From WTFY01 sp965214675 (lineage in GTDB: Bacteria; Pseudomonadota; Gammaproteobacteria; UBA4575): 64,000 bases of DNA. The position numbers and the translations under genes were made by a program. The notes beneath the pieces were generated by a model. It had not been told where the DNA came from, did not search any database, and worked only from the letters and a program-made list of their open reading frames with translations. Where the stretch lies: contig OZ243969.1 in assembly GCA_965214675.1 (NCBI GenBank), forward strand, positions 1,178,001 to 1,242,000, given 5' to 3'. Shown piece after piece: positions 17,673-27,814 of this stretch. Every line of letters begins with the position of its first letter. Within the stretch, counting starts at the first letter, position 1.

Positions 17673-18478
17673 AGCTTGTGTTCCAGTTTAAAGTTCCCTG
17701 CCAGTTGAGGGTCTTTCCACTCAACTGCCAGACCGTTGGTGTAGCGCAGGTCGATTTTCCTGACCTGGTCCATGTGCGGGGCAAGGTATTCCTGGTAGGC
17801 CGTCATGAACCGCGAGATTTTCTCACCGTGATTCTCTCCCCCAAGGACCAGGATGATGCCGTTGGACAGCACCAGGTGCTTGGACAGGCGTTCATCCTCA
17901 AACAGCCCCTGCAGTTGCAGGCCCAGGGGCTCGAGCGTGCGAACCGTTCTTTCAAATATGCCCGCCAGCACTTGTGCACGGGACTCTTCTCCATACAGCA
18001 TCGGCAAGCTCGCGTAGGACTCCTTGACCGATCCGGGGTAAAAGAGGCCGCCATACACATTCATCAACCCCGTTTTACCCCAGCGGGCGATGGGATCCTG
18101 TCCGTGTACCCGGATGGTCAGCGTCGCAGGCCAGGACCGCTGGGCTTGTACGCGGTAGACCCATGGCAGTCCTGCCAGCTCCCTTTCCAGCCTGCCCATG
18201 GGGATACGGAAGAAGCCTTTCGCGACACGCGCACTTACGATCTGCTTGAACTCCTCCCGGTCTTCGGCGTGCACTTCACCTGTGACCGTGACCTCGCGAA
18301 TCTGTGGCCACACCAGCAGCTCGGGGTGGTAGTTGCGAACGTAGTAGGAAAAATAAACCGCGACACCCAGTAGTCCTGTGATCACGAGCACATCCCATGC
18401 GCTGCGCAATGTAAGAGGCCTGGGTGCCGCGGGGGGTGCAACCCTTCTGTTCGCTTTATTTCGTTTCCGGCCAGCCAT
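17669..18478 (-). CDS. ftsQ: Cell division protein FtsQ
   Basis: With the ATG at 18478, one base after the ddl stop, the protein has 269 residues; the longer open frame would run into ddl. It has a basic cytoplasmic tail, one membrane helix (about residues 28-47), then the POTRA domain (IREVTVTGEVHAEDREEFKQ region) and the FtsQ beta domain (LPWVYRVQAQRSWPATLTI). FtsQ links FtsL/FtsB to the early divisome. The short length and low conservation are typical for this family. Confidence 0.95.
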   Translation of the reverse strand: MAGRKRNKANRRVAPPAAPRPLTLRSAWDVLVITGLLGVAVYFSYYVRNYHPELLVWPQIREVTVTGEVHAEDREEFKQIVSARVAKGFFRIPMGRLERELAGLPWVYRVQAQRSWPATLTIRVHGQDPIARWGKTGLMNVYGGLFYPGSVKESYASLPMLYGEESRAQVLAGIFERTVRTLEPLGLQLQGLFEDERLSKHLVLSNGIILVLGGENHGEKISRFMTAYQEYLAPHMDQVRKIDLRYTNGLAVEWKDPQLAGNFKLEHKL

Positions 18479-18479
18479 C

Positions 18480-19397
18480 TTATGCCAGTGAAGTCTCCAG
18501 AATTCGTACCACGAGTTCGACGAAGCTGATGCCTTGCGCCTTGGCGGCCATCGGCACAAGGCTGTGGTCGGTCATGCCCGGCACGGTGTTGATCTCGAGA
18601 AACCACGGGTTCTCATTGCGGTCCAGCATCAGGTCAACACGGCCCCAGCCCGAGGCTGCCGTGACTGCGAATGCCTGCACCACCTGCTCCTTTATAGCGG
18701 ATTCCAGGGCCTGTGACAGACCGGAAGGGCAATGGTATTGCGTGTCATCGGACTGGTACTTGGCATCGAAATCATAGAATGTCCGTGGAGTTTCCAGCCG
18801 GATGACGGGCAGTGCCTGTTCATCCAGCACGGCCACGGTGTATTCCTCCCCATCAATCCACTGTTCCGCAATCACGCTATCCTCAAAACTGCTTGCATGC
18901 TCCCACGCCGTGGCGATTTCCTCGCGGCTGTTGACCTTGGTAATACCGATACTGGACCCCTGGGACACCGGTTTTAAAATCATGGGCAAGCCAAGTTCTG
19001 CTGCCAGCGTGTCCGGCTCCACGGAACCCTCCAGTATCCGGTACCGGGGTGTCGGTATGCCGTGTGCGGACCAGAGCTGCTTGGTTATCTGCTTGTTCAT
19101 GCAGATACCGGAGGCCAGCACACCGCTGCCGCTGTAGGGCATGCCGATGACATCCAGGCCCCCCTGTATGCAGCCATCCTCGCCCAGGGAGCCATGCAAT
19201 GCGATGAACGCCCGGTCATATTTCCCGGCCCGTAACTGCTCAAATACATCGCTGGACACATCGATGGCCGTGGCATCCACCTGCGCTTCGCGCAGTGCAT
19301 CGAGTACCGCAGCACCACTCTTGAGGGAGATTTCACGTTCCGATGATGGCCCTCCCATCAGGACCGCCACCTTGCCAAAGCGTGCACCCTCCGTCAT
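18480..19397 (-). CDS. ddlB: D-alanine--D-alanine ligase
   Basis: The 305-residue ATP-grasp ligase starts at the ATG at 19397, overlapping the murB stop as ATGA. Signature segments are VLMGGPSSEREISLKSG, HGSLGEDGCIQGGLD and FLEINTVPGMTDHSLVP. It makes the D-Ala-D-Ala dipeptide that MurF adds to the precursor. The in-cluster location is that of the DdlB type. Confidence 0.96.
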   Translation of the reverse strand: MTEGARFGKVAVLMGGPSSEREISLKSGAAVLDALREAQVDATAIDVSSDVFEQLRAGKYDRAFIALHGSLGEDGCIQGGLDVIGMPYSGSGVLASGICMNKQITKQLWSAHGIPTPRYRILEGSVEPDTLAAELGLPMILKPVSQGSSIGITKVNSREEIATAWEHASSFEDSVIAEQWIDGEEYTVAVLDEQALPVIRLETPRTFYDFDAKYQSDDTQYHCPSGLSQALESAIKEQVVQAFAVTAASGWGRVDLMLDRNENPWFLEINTVPGMTDHSLVPMAAKAQGISFVELVVRILETSLA

Positions 19398-20290
19398 GGT
19401 GCCTCTCCCAGAATTCTCACTTCCGGTATCAGCGTGACGCCGTGCTTGGCTTTTACGGCCGCATGTACCTTCCAGATCAGCTCTTCGATGTCCTTGGCGG
19501 TGGCATCGCCGAGATTGATGATGAAATTTGCATGTTTCTCGGAGACCTGTGCCCCGCCGGTGCACACCCCCTTCAGTTCACAGCTTTCGATCAGCCTGGC
19601 CGCATGATCCTGCTGCGGATTCCTGAACACCGAGCCGCAGCTTTGATTTCCCAACGGCTGCGTCGCATTGCGCCTGGCCAGTAACGCGCGGATGGTCGCC
19701 CTTGCCTGGCTCGCACTTCCCGGGGTGAATTTGAATGAAGCCCCTGTAAACCACTCATCGCCAGGCATATGAACCGTACGGTACTGCGGCTTGAAATCGC
19801 CGGGATCGCGCGTGTGCATCTGACCACGCCGGTCCATGGTTTCCACGTGCTCTACGAACTCCCAGATTTCGTGCCCAAAGGCGCCTGAATTCATGGCCAG
19901 TGCACCTCCGACCGTACCCGGGATGCCGATCATGAATTCTGCACCCTGCAGCTGCTGATCCGTGCAAAACCGTGCCAGTTTGGCGCAGGCCACCCCGGCT
20001 TCGGCCCGGACCCTGTCGGGAGCGGCAAACTCCAGTTGCCCCAGACAGCCATGGAGCAGGATTACTGCCCCGCGTATACCTCCGTCACGCACCAGCACAT
20101 TGGTGCCCCCGCCCAGCCAGGTCAGTGGAATTTCATCCTCCGTTGCCAGAAAATTTCTCAGGTCCTGCAAATCCGCAGGGCGAAACAGAAGATCCGCTGC
20201 ACCGCCGACCTTCCAGCTGGTGAACCTTGCCAGAGAAGCATTTCTCTCCAGCGTACCGCGTAGCGTGTTGATGTCGTGTACCGCTTCCAT
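19394..20290 (-). CDS. murB: UDP-N-acetylenolpyruvoylglucosamine reductase
   Basis: The ATG at 20290 lies one base past the murC stop and gives 298 residues. An upstream TTG at 20305 is possible but weaker. The FAD-binding motif TWLGGGTNVLVRDGG and the catalytic region NQSCGSVFRNP are present, the latter holding the serine proton donor of the short, type II class. It reduces enolpyruvyl-UDP-GlcNAc to UDP-MurNAc with NADPH. Confidence 0.96.
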   Translation of the reverse strand: MEAVHDINTLRGTLERNASLARFTSWKVGGAADLLFRPADLQDLRNFLATEDEIPLTWLGGGTNVLVRDGGIRGAVILLHGCLGQLEFAAPDRVRAEAGVACAKLARFCTDQQLQGAEFMIGIPGTVGGALAMNSGAFGHEIWEFVEHVETMDRRGQMHTRDPGDFKPQYRTVHMPGDEWFTGASFKFTPGSASQARATIRALLARRNATQPLGNQSCGSVFRNPQQDHAARLIESCELKGVCTGGAQVSEKHANFIINLGDATAKDIEELIWKVHAAVKAKHGVTLIPEVRILGEAP

Positions 20291-20291
20291 G

Positions 20292-21710
20292 TCAGTGCCC
20301 TGCAAAATTCTCGCTCAGGCGTTGTGCAATGCTGCCGATGCTGCCGGCCCCGAGAGTAAGGAGGACGTCCATGTCCTTCGAAACATGTTCCAGCGTGGTC
20401 CGGATCTCGGACAGGTCCTTTACCAGAATCGGGTCAAGCTTGCCCCGTGCACGCAATGCACGGCTCAGTGCCAGGCTGTCAGCCCCCGCAATCGGTTCTT
20501 CGTTGGCGGGGTACACCTCGCACAGCATCAGGGTATCGGCTTCATTCAGTACCCGGACAAAGTCGTCGAACAGGTCCCGTGTACGTGAGTATCGATGTGG
20601 CTGGAACAACACGGTCAGTCTGCGCCCGGGCCAGGCATCACGCGCCGTGGCCATGGTGGCGGCAATTTCCGCAGGGTGATGACCGTAATCGTCCACCAGC
20701 TGCATGCGCTTGTTGTTGATGGATACTTCCGGGTAGACCTGAAAACGGCGCGCAATCCCCTGGAAGTCTTCAAAGGCGGACTGTATGCAGCTTTCCTCGA
20801 CGTCAAGCTGCAAGGCTACGATCGCCGCAGCCACGGCATTCAGGACATTGTGAACGCCCAGTAAATTCAGCACGAACGGCACAGGTTCCTGGCCTGCGGG
20901 CCGTACCAGTACAAATTTTGTCTGGCTCGCAGTCTTCTCGACATCGGTAATCCGGTAATTGGCATCCTGTGAAAAACCGTACGTGATGTAGGGGCGCGAG
21001 ATTTTCGGCAACTGGTTGCGGACCGTCTCGTCATCAATGCACAGCACCGCAATACCGTAAAACGGCAGGTGATGAATAAACTGCAGGAACGCATCCTGCA
21101 AGGTATTGAAATCACCCCCGTACGCAGACAAATGATCCGAGTCGATGTTCGTCACCACCGACATGATGGGCTGCAGGTATAAAAACGAAGAATCGCTTTC
21201 ATCTGCCTCGGCGACCAGGTACTGTCCGGCGCCCAGTTTTGAGTGACTTCCGAAACTGTTGACCCGCCCCCCGATGATGAACGTAGGGTCCAGGTCTGCA
21301 TGGTCAAGTATGGATGCAACAAGACTGGTCGTGGTCGTCTTGCCGTGTGTCCCGGCGACTGCAATGCCGTAACGAAACCGCATCAGTTCGGCGAGCATTT
21401 CTGCACGTGGAACGACCGGAATACGCCGTTCACGAGCGGCTGCAATCTCCGGGTTATCGTCTTCTACCGCACTGGACATCACGACGACATCGGCATCCCG
21501 GACATGACTGGCATCATGATGGTCGTAAATTGTCGCACCCAGATCTGACAAACGCCGGGTGATTGCATTTTCCTGCAGGTCCGAACCGTGTACCCGATAC
21601 CCAAGATTGACCATGACCTCGGCGATTCCCCCCATGCCGGAACCACCGATGCCGACAAAATGCACCTGCTTGATCTTGCGAGTTGCAAAGTGGCCGGTAT
21701 CGAACGTCAT
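20292..21710 (-). CDS. murC: UDP-N-acetylmuramate--L-alanine ligase
   Basis: The 472-residue Mur ligase has the N-terminal glycine-rich nucleotide motif HFVGIGGSGMGGIAEV, the ATP loop VAGTHGKTTTTSLV, and the DDYGHHPAEI segment near the C-terminal domain. It adds the first L-alanine to UDP-MurNAc. Its start overlaps the murG stop by four bases. Confidence 0.97.
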   Translation of the reverse strand: MTFDTGHFATRKIKQVHFVGIGGSGMGGIAEVMVNLGYRVHGSDLQENAITRRLSDLGATIYDHHDASHVRDADVVVMSSAVEDDNPEIAAARERRIPVVPRAEMLAELMRFRYGIAVAGTHGKTTTTSLVASILDHADLDPTFIIGGRVNSFGSHSKLGAGQYLVAEADESDSSFLYLQPIMSVVTNIDSDHLSAYGGDFNTLQDAFLQFIHHLPFYGIAVLCIDDETVRNQLPKISRPYITYGFSQDANYRITDVEKTASQTKFVLVRPAGQEPVPFVLNLLGVHNVLNAVAAAIVALQLDVEESCIQSAFEDFQGIARRFQVYPEVSINNKRMQLVDDYGHHPAEIAATMATARDAWPGRRLTVLFQPHRYSRTRDLFDDFVRVLNEADTLMLCEVYPANEEPIAGADSLALSRALRARGKLDPILVKDLSEIRTTLEHVSKDMDVLLTLGAGSIGSIAQRLSENFAGH

Positions 21711-22834
21711 GATCGCGGGTCCTCGGCCAGTCCTGGTGCTTCATCCTTGCCCTGCAGGCAAACCTGCAGGCAAATTTTTGCTACATCCTCCGCGGCACGG
21801 GGTTTGGCAAAGCCACGAATGGCATCCGCGATGTTCCTGATTTTCGAACGGTGGACCTGCACATCACTCAACAGGTCTGACAGGGCAGCTGCACTGAACG
21901 CGCGCTCCTGGATCATAAAAGCGGCACCGGCCTTGACCAATACCTCGGCATTGGCGGTCTGGTGATCATCGACGGCATACGGGTACGGGATAAAAACGGC
22001 CCCCACCCCTGCCATTGCCAGTTCTGCCACTGTAATCGCCCCGGCGCGGCAAATGACAAGATCGGCCCAGGCGTACGCCGTGTGCATGTCCTCGATGAAG
22101 GCATCCACGCGGGCCTCAACCCCGTGCGTATCGTATTCGCGCTGCGTATATTCGAGCTTGTTCTCCCCCGTCTGATGCCAGACTTCCGGGCGTTTTCCAG
22201 GGGCCAGACGCGCCAGTGCACCCGGCACGGTCTTGTTCAGCGTATGCGCACCCAGGCTGCCGCCAACAACCAGTACACGCAATGGCCGGGCATGCGGTTC
22301 ACCGACGGCGTACTCCCGTTTGTCCGGTAAAATTTCCGTGCGCACCGGATTGCCTACCACTTCTACATTCTGGCGCACAAAGGTGTTTGGAAAGCCGGTC
22401 AGTATGCGCGTGGCCAACGGTGCAAGAAGACGGTTTGTCAGACCCGAGATTGCATTTTGTTCATGAATCACCAGCGGTCTTCTGAACAAGGCGGCGGCGA
22501 GCCCGCCTGTACCCGAGACGAATCCGCCCATTCCCAGTACGGCACAGGGCCGGTGTTTCAGCACCAGCCATATCGTCTGCAACCCGGCATATCCCAGCTT
22601 TACCGGTGCCCACAGGTAGGTCAGCAGGCCCTTGTTGCGAAGACCGCCAATCCGTAGTGTTTCAAAGCGATAACTGGTATTGGCCACGATGCGCGATTCA
22701 ATTCCCTTGCCGGTACCCACCCAGACGACCGGTACACCCTGCTCCTCGAGTTTCTTCGCCACGGCAAGCGCAGGAAACACATGCCCGCCCGTGCCGGCCG
22801 CAAAGATCATGATTGGACGACGTGGTGCCTTCAT
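21707..22834 (-). CDS. murG: UDP-GlcNAc:lipid I N-acetylglucosaminyltransferase MurG
   Basis: The 375-residue GT28 glycosyltransferase shows AAGTGGHVFPALAVA at the start, VVGGSLGAHTLN and VICRAGAITVAELA in the nucleotide-sugar domain. It converts lipid I to lipid II at the inner face of the cytoplasmic membrane. It overlaps both ftsW and murC by four bases. The C-terminal tail of about 15 residues past the usual end is unremarkable. Confidence 0.96.
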   Translation of the reverse strand: MKAPRRPIMIFAAGTGGHVFPALAVAKKLEEQGVPVVWVGTGKGIESRIVANTSYRFETLRIGGLRNKGLLTYLWAPVKLGYAGLQTIWLVLKHRPCAVLGMGGFVSGTGGLAAALFRRPLVIHEQNAISGLTNRLLAPLATRILTGFPNTFVRQNVEVVGNPVRTEILPDKREYAVGEPHARPLRVLVVGGSLGAHTLNKTVPGALARLAPGKRPEVWHQTGENKLEYTQREYDTHGVEARVDAFIEDMHTAYAWADLVICRAGAITVAELAMAGVGAVFIPYPYAVDDHQTANAEVLVKAGAAFMIQERAFSAAALSDLLSDVQVHRSKIRNIADAIRGFAKPRAAEDVAKICLQVCLQGKDEAPGLAEDPRS

Positions 22835-24021
22835 CGCGCCCTGAACCCCTGCAGCAGATCAGAATCCTCGGCCACCCCTTCCATGTACACTCGCGTGACC
22901 AGGCCTATTGCCATGCACACCACCAGCAGACTGCTGCCGCCTGCGCTGATGAGCGGCAATGTCAGTCCCTTGGTAGGTAAAAGTCCCATGTTCACGCCGA
23001 TATTGATAAAGACCTGAAACCCGAGCCAGATCCCTATCCCGTAGCAGATCAGCGCACCAAACTGCATACCCTGCTCTTCCACCTTTTTCCCGATCACGAA
23101 ACACCGGTGAATCAGCACCAGGAACAACGCCAGCACCACACTCACCCCGGCCAGGCCCAACTCTTCCGCAATGACGGCAAACACGAAGTCATTGTGCGCC
23201 TTGGGCAGGTAAAACAGTTTTTGCACGCTCGCGCCCAGCCCAAGTCCGGTCCACGAACCGCTGCCAATCGCGATCAGGGATTGCGTAAGCTGGAATCCCG
23301 AGCCAAAAGGATCGGACCAGGGATTGAGAAATGCAGTCAGTCTTTCCATGCGGTACGGAGAGGATACGGCGACCACGGCCATGGACGCGGCGGATGCGAC
23401 AAACAGAATCACGAAATTCAGTATTTTCGCACCTGCCAGCCAAAACATGCCAAGGGCGGTTACCAGCAAGACGATGGCTGCACCAAAATCAGGTTCCAGC
23501 AACAGTAGCGTGAATAAAACGAGCAAAACGAGCATGGGCCGCAGGAAGCCGGTAAACGATTCCATCACCTGTTGGCCATTCTTGACCAGGTAACCCGCCA
23601 TATAGATGATCAGCAACAACTTCACGATTTCGGAAACCTGGACGCTCAAGAATCCAAGGTCCAGCCATCGCGTGCTCCCATAGACGGTCCTGCCTGCCCC
23701 GGGGATCAATACCAGGATCAGAAGGGCCACCATCACAAACAGCAAGGCCGTGCCGGAACGTTCCAGGTGCGCAAGCCGGATTTTTGTGAACAGCCAGGCA
23801 GCCAGCACTCCAAACACGGCAAAAATGAACTGGCGTTTAAAATAGTAAAGCGGATCGCCTGTTGCACGATCCGCAATTTCAATCGAGGAAGATGCGACCA
23901 TCACCAGGCCGATGCCAAGCAATAGCAGGGCAGAAATGATGAGCGCGGTATCGCATCGTTGGGAGAGTCCGCCATCGAGACCTGTTTCCGCTCCATGAGC
24001 AAACCGCTTGGCTTTGTTCAC
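22831..24021 (-). CDS. ftsW: Peptidoglycan glycosyltransferase FtsW
   Basis: The GTG start at 24021 overlaps the murD stop (GTGA) and yields 396 residues; the longer frame would extend into murD. It is a SEDS-family protein with about ten membrane helices and the conserved LPTKGLTLPLISAGGSSL region. It polymerises septal glycan strands together with FtsI. It is preceded by murD and followed by murG, the canonical order. Confidence 0.96.
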   Translation of the reverse strand: MNKAKRFAHGAETGLDGGLSQRCDTALIISALLLLGIGLVMVASSSIEIADRATGDPLYYFKRQFIFAVFGVLAAWLFTKIRLAHLERSGTALLFVMVALLILVLIPGAGRTVYGSTRWLDLGFLSVQVSEIVKLLLIIYMAGYLVKNGQQVMESFTGFLRPMLVLLVLFTLLLLEPDFGAAIVLLVTALGMFWLAGAKILNFVILFVASAASMAVVAVSSPYRMERLTAFLNPWSDPFGSGFQLTQSLIAIGSGSWTGLGLGASVQKLFYLPKAHNDFVFAVIAEELGLAGVSVVLALFLVLIHRCFVIGKKVEEQGMQFGALICYGIGIWLGFQVFINIGVNMGLLPTKGLTLPLISAGGSSLLVVCMAIGLVTRVYMEGVAEDSDLLQGFRAR

Positions 24022-25373
24022 AGGACCAGCTCCCTGACACAGTTCTCGAAGTCCGTGCCGCGCTCGATATAGTCCGCATACATGTCGAAGCTTGCACATG
24101 CCGGAGACAGCAATACCTTGTCCCCTGCCACCGACAGTGCCTGTGCCTTGAGCACCGCATCACGCATTGAATCCGCTGAGTGAATCTGCACAGCGTCATG
24201 CAGGGCACGGTGCAGCAAATCCGCATCCTGTCCGAACAATATGACATGCTTGGCGTGGTGTGCCACGCAGGTACGGAAGTGAGCCAGATCCCCCCCTTTG
24301 AAGACCCCCCCAGCCAGCAGAATGACATGGCTTCCCAGGCTCTTCAGCGAGGCTGCCGAGGCACCGATGTTGGTGCCCTTGGAATCATTGAACCAGGTCA
24401 CGCCATGGGAATCTCCTACGCGGGACAAGCGGTGCGGCAATCCTTTGAAACTTTCCAGCACGGACAGCATTTTCTGCATCGACAGGCCGATACGATCGCC
24501 GATTGCCAATGCCGCGAGTGCATTCAGGATACCCGACTCCCCCTGCATCTTGAGTTCGTCCGTGGCGAGCAAGCACTGATTTCCCTGGGCCAGATACGCG
24601 CGTGTGTCGCGCTGTACCAAACCGAATCCCTGATCTGCGGGGCGGCCCAGGCCAAAATGCGTTACGTGCCCGGAGGTCTTCATTTCCATCACCCGCCTGT
24701 CATCCTGGTTTACGACGCTGCTGCCGGCATGCTCATAAATCCTGGACTTGATCCGCGCATAACGTTTCAGGCTCTCGTGGCGGTCCAGGTGATCCGCCGA
24801 GACATTCAGCACAGCACTGACACGCGGCTGCAGGGATCGAGTCGATTCAAGCTGGAAGCTCGATAACTCCAGCACAAACAGCTGGGCATCCTTTTTCTCA
24901 AGAAGGTCCAGTACAGGTGTCCCGATGTTTCCACCCGCATAGGCGCACAGACCGCTGGCATGGGCCATCTCGGTCACCAGCTGAACCACCGTGCTTTTCC
25001 CATTCGAACCGGTCACGGCAACCACCGGCACCTCGTTGGCATTGGCAAACAGTTCGATGTCTCCGATGCAATCTGCACCCTGGTCGACTGCAGTTTGAAT
25101 CGCCGGATGCCTGGTATCCACACCCGGACTCACGATGATCTGCCGGACACCAGCAAACAATTGCTCCGTGAATGCTCCGGTGAAAATACGCAGTTGCGGA
25201 AACTCCTTTTTGAAGTTGTTGAGCCCGGGAGGGATGTCACGGTTGTCCGCCATCACAAATGGCTCTCCCTGACTGTACAGGTGACGTGCAACTGAAAGAC
25301 CGGTCTTGCCAAGACCGACAACAATGCGCTCATGATGGTTTTCTGTCATCTGCTTTTGTATTGCGAGTCCCAT
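24018..25373 (-). CDS. murD: UDP-N-acetylmuramoylalanine--D-glutamate ligase
   Basis: The 451-residue ligase has the N-terminal VVGLGKTGLSVAR motif, the ATP loop VTGSNGKST, and WFNDSKGTN typical of MurD. It adds D-glutamate to UDP-MurNAc-L-Ala. The ATG at 25373 is 5 bases past the mraY stop; an internal ATG eight codons on is also possible and closer to the usual N-terminus. Confidence 0.96.
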   Translation of the reverse strand: MGLAIQKQMTENHHERIVVGLGKTGLSVARHLYSQGEPFVMADNRDIPPGLNNFKKEFPQLRIFTGAFTEQLFAGVRQIIVSPGVDTRHPAIQTAVDQGADCIGDIELFANANEVPVVAVTGSNGKSTVVQLVTEMAHASGLCAYAGGNIGTPVLDLLEKKDAQLFVLELSSFQLESTRSLQPRVSAVLNVSADHLDRHESLKRYARIKSRIYEHAGSSVVNQDDRRVMEMKTSGHVTHFGLGRPADQGFGLVQRDTRAYLAQGNQCLLATDELKMQGESGILNALAALAIGDRIGLSMQKMLSVLESFKGLPHRLSRVGDSHGVTWFNDSKGTNIGASAASLKSLGSHVILLAGGVFKGGDLAHFRTCVAHHAKHVILFGQDADLLHRALHDAVQIHSADSMRDAVLKAQALSVAGDKVLLSPACASFDMYADYIERGTDFENCVRELVL

Positions 25374-25377
25374 GGCA

Positions 25378-26460
25378 TTATCGAAGTTTCAGGGTAGCCA
25401 GGCTGATCAGCACAAGAATAAACGTGATGATCCAGCACCGCACAATCACCCGGGGTTCAGGCGAGCCCCCCAATTCAAAATGGTGATGCAGAGGCGCCAT
25501 CTGGAAAACCCTTTTGCCGGTAAGCTTGAAAGACACGACCTGGATCATCACGGAAATGGTTTCGACGACGAAAAGACCGCCCATGATCACCAGCACGATC
25601 TCCTGGCGTACCAGCACCGCCAACAGCCCCAATGCTGCACCCAGCGACAATGCACCGACGTCACCCATAAACACCTGTGCGGGATAGGCGTTGTACCAGA
25701 GGAACCCCAGGCCAGCACCCACTACCGCACCACAAAATACGACCAGTTCGCCCGCCAGTGGTAAATAGGGAATGGCCAGGTAGCTTGCAAAATTCAGGTT
25801 GCCACTTACATACGAAAATATACCAAGCGTACCGGCGACCATGACGACTGGCATGATGGCCAGTCCATCCAGTCCATCGGTCAGGTTGACCGCATTGCTG
25901 GTGCCTACAATAACGATGTACGTAAGCAGCACGAACCAGGCACCCAGGGGAATAATTACATTCTTGAAAAAGGGAACATACAGGCTGTATTCGACCGAAC
26001 TCTCCGCGGTGTAAAACAGGAGCAGGGCAACCGCGATGCCGATCAGCGACTGCCAGAAATACTTGCTTTTTGCAGAGAGTCCCCTACTCGAGCCGCCGAG
26101 CAGTTTCTTGATGTCATCCACCGCACCGATAAGGCCGAACAAAAAGGTCGTGACCAGGACAAACCACACATAGCGGTTGGTCATATCACTCCACAGTACC
26201 GCACTCGAAAATATTGCCAGCAGCAGGAATACACCACCCATGGTGGGCGTGCCCGCCTTGGCATGATGGGTTTGCGGACCGTCATCCCTGACATTCTGAC
26301 TGACCTTGTAGTCGCTCAGCTTGCGGATGATGAACGGTGCCGTAAAAAAGCAGATAATCAGGGCAGTGAGCACGGCCAGGATCGAGCGCAGTGTCAGGTA
26401 CTGGAAGACATTGAACCCGGAATGAAAACTCTCCAGATACTCGAATAGTTCAAGCAGCAT
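25378..26460 (-). CDS. mraY: Phospho-N-acetylmuramoyl-pentapeptide transferase MraY
   Basis: The ATG at 26460 gives 360 residues, exactly the E. coli length, starting MLLELFEYL; it overlaps the murF end by 11 bp. About ten membrane helices are seen, with the family motifs AGTPTMGGVF, NAVNLTDGLDGLA and PLHHHFELGG. MraY attaches phospho-MurNAc-pentapeptide to undecaprenyl phosphate, forming lipid I. Confidence 0.97.
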   Translation of the reverse strand: MLLELFEYLESFHSGFNVFQYLTLRSILAVLTALIICFFTAPFIIRKLSDYKVSQNVRDDGPQTHHAKAGTPTMGGVFLLLAIFSSAVLWSDMTNRYVWFVLVTTFLFGLIGAVDDIKKLLGGSSRGLSAKSKYFWQSLIGIAVALLLFYTAESSVEYSLYVPFFKNVIIPLGAWFVLLTYIVIVGTSNAVNLTDGLDGLAIMPVVMVAGTLGIFSYVSGNLNFASYLAIPYLPLAGELVVFCGAVVGAGLGFLWYNAYPAQVFMGDVGALSLGAALGLLAVLVRQEIVLVIMGGLFVVETISVMIQVVSFKLTGKRVFQMAPLHHHFELGGSPEPRVIVRCWIITFILVLISLATLKLR

Positions 26461-27814
26461 TTTCTTTGCGACTGCCCCCCAAATCAGCATCGATTCCGAT
26501 ACCTTCTACGATTTTCTCCATGTGCATGGCACGCGAACCTTTCACCAGAACACAAACCTGTTCGTGCAGTTCATGCTGCAAAACCTCAATGACGTGCCGG
26601 TGTTCCGAGAAGTGCTCCCCACCTTGCCCAAAGGCCTCAACGGCATGAATTGCCAATTGACCAACCCCCATCAGGCGCGTGACACCGGTTTTCCTGGCCA
26701 TGATTCCGGCTTTTTTATGCAGTGCAATACTTTCTCCACCCAGTTCACCCATGTCACCCAATACCAGCCAGCGCATGCCGGGCTCTTGCTCCTGCACATC
26801 AAGCGCTACGGACAACGAGGCGGGATTGGCGTTGTAGGTGTCATCCAGCACACAGGAACCATGAATGCCTTCAAGCCGTACAAGGCGTCCCGGCACAGGC
26901 CGGGCGGACTCAATGCCTGCCTGAATGCTCTCCAGATCAACCCCGAGGCCCGTGCAAATGGCGGTTGCAGCAAGCGCATTGTATAAGGCGTGCTGTCCGG
27001 GCATCCCCAGGCGCACCTGCATTTTTCCGGCCGGTGTATGGATGCCGGCCCTGTGCGCATCCGTTCTTTTACCCGATACATCCGCATCCTGCTGGATGCC
27101 GAAAGATATCTGCCGACGCGATCCTATATCCTCTCGCCACAGGGGCAGATAGGGTTCATCCGCGTTGACCACGGTAACCCCCCTGGGATTCATATAACGG
27201 TACAGTTCAGCTTTCGCTCGCGCTACACCTTCAAGCGAGCCAAACCCCTCCAGGTGTGCGGGGCCAATGTTGTGCACTACGCCCACATCAGGGTTCGCAA
27301 TTCTCGTGAGACTTTCGATTTCACCGGCATGATTGGCACCCATCTCCACCACCGCATACCGATGCTTCTCGTCCAGGTCGAGCAAGGTCAGTGGAACGCC
27401 AATTTGATTGTTCAGATTGCCCTTGGTTGCCAGCACGTCCCCCTGGGTGCTCAGGATTTCACGTGTCAGCTCCTTCACGGAAGTCTTGCCATTGGAACCC
27501 GTGATGCCAATCACCGGCAGACTGAATTTATCACGCCACGCCTTGGCCAAATCTTGCAATGCCGTATGCGTGCGGCGCACGACGATCTGCGGATTGGCAA
27601 CCTCCATTTCACGCTCAACCAGCACCGCGCCCGCTGGGTTCGCATGCCCGGCAGCGATCATCTCATGCGGATCAAATCGTTCGCCGACCAGGGCAATGAA
27701 CAGGTCTCCTGCATGCAGGCTTCGGGTATCGGTTGACAGACTGGACACCGTGGTGTCTGTGCCCACCAGGCGTCCACTTGTGATCGATGCAATCTGTGCA
27801 AGTGTAAACCTCAT
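26450..27814 (-). CDS. murF: UDP-MurNAc-tripeptide--D-Ala-D-Ala ligase MurF
   Basis: The 454-residue ligase has the ATP loop ITGSNGKTS, VVEMGANHAGEI and VLDDTYNANPAS. It completes the pentapeptide by adding the D-Ala-D-Ala made by the ligase encoded downstream in this cluster. Its start overlaps the murE stop by four bases. Confidence 0.96.
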   Translation of the reverse strand: MRFTLAQIASITSGRLVGTDTTVSSLSTDTRSLHAGDLFIALVGERFDPHEMIAAGHANPAGAVLVEREMEVANPQIVVRRTHTALQDLAKAWRDKFSLPVIGITGSNGKTSVKELTREILSTQGDVLATKGNLNNQIGVPLTLLDLDEKHRYAVVEMGANHAGEIESLTRIANPDVGVVHNIGPAHLEGFGSLEGVARAKAELYRYMNPRGVTVVNADEPYLPLWREDIGSRRQISFGIQQDADVSGKRTDAHRAGIHTPAGKMQVRLGMPGQHALYNALAATAICTGLGVDLESIQAGIESARPVPGRLVRLEGIHGSCVLDDTYNANPASLSVALDVQEQEPGMRWLVLGDMGELGGESIALHKKAGIMARKTGVTRLMGVGQLAIHAVEAFGQGGEHFSEHRHVIEVLQHELHEQVCVLVKGSRAMHMEKIVEGIGIDADLGGSRKENAA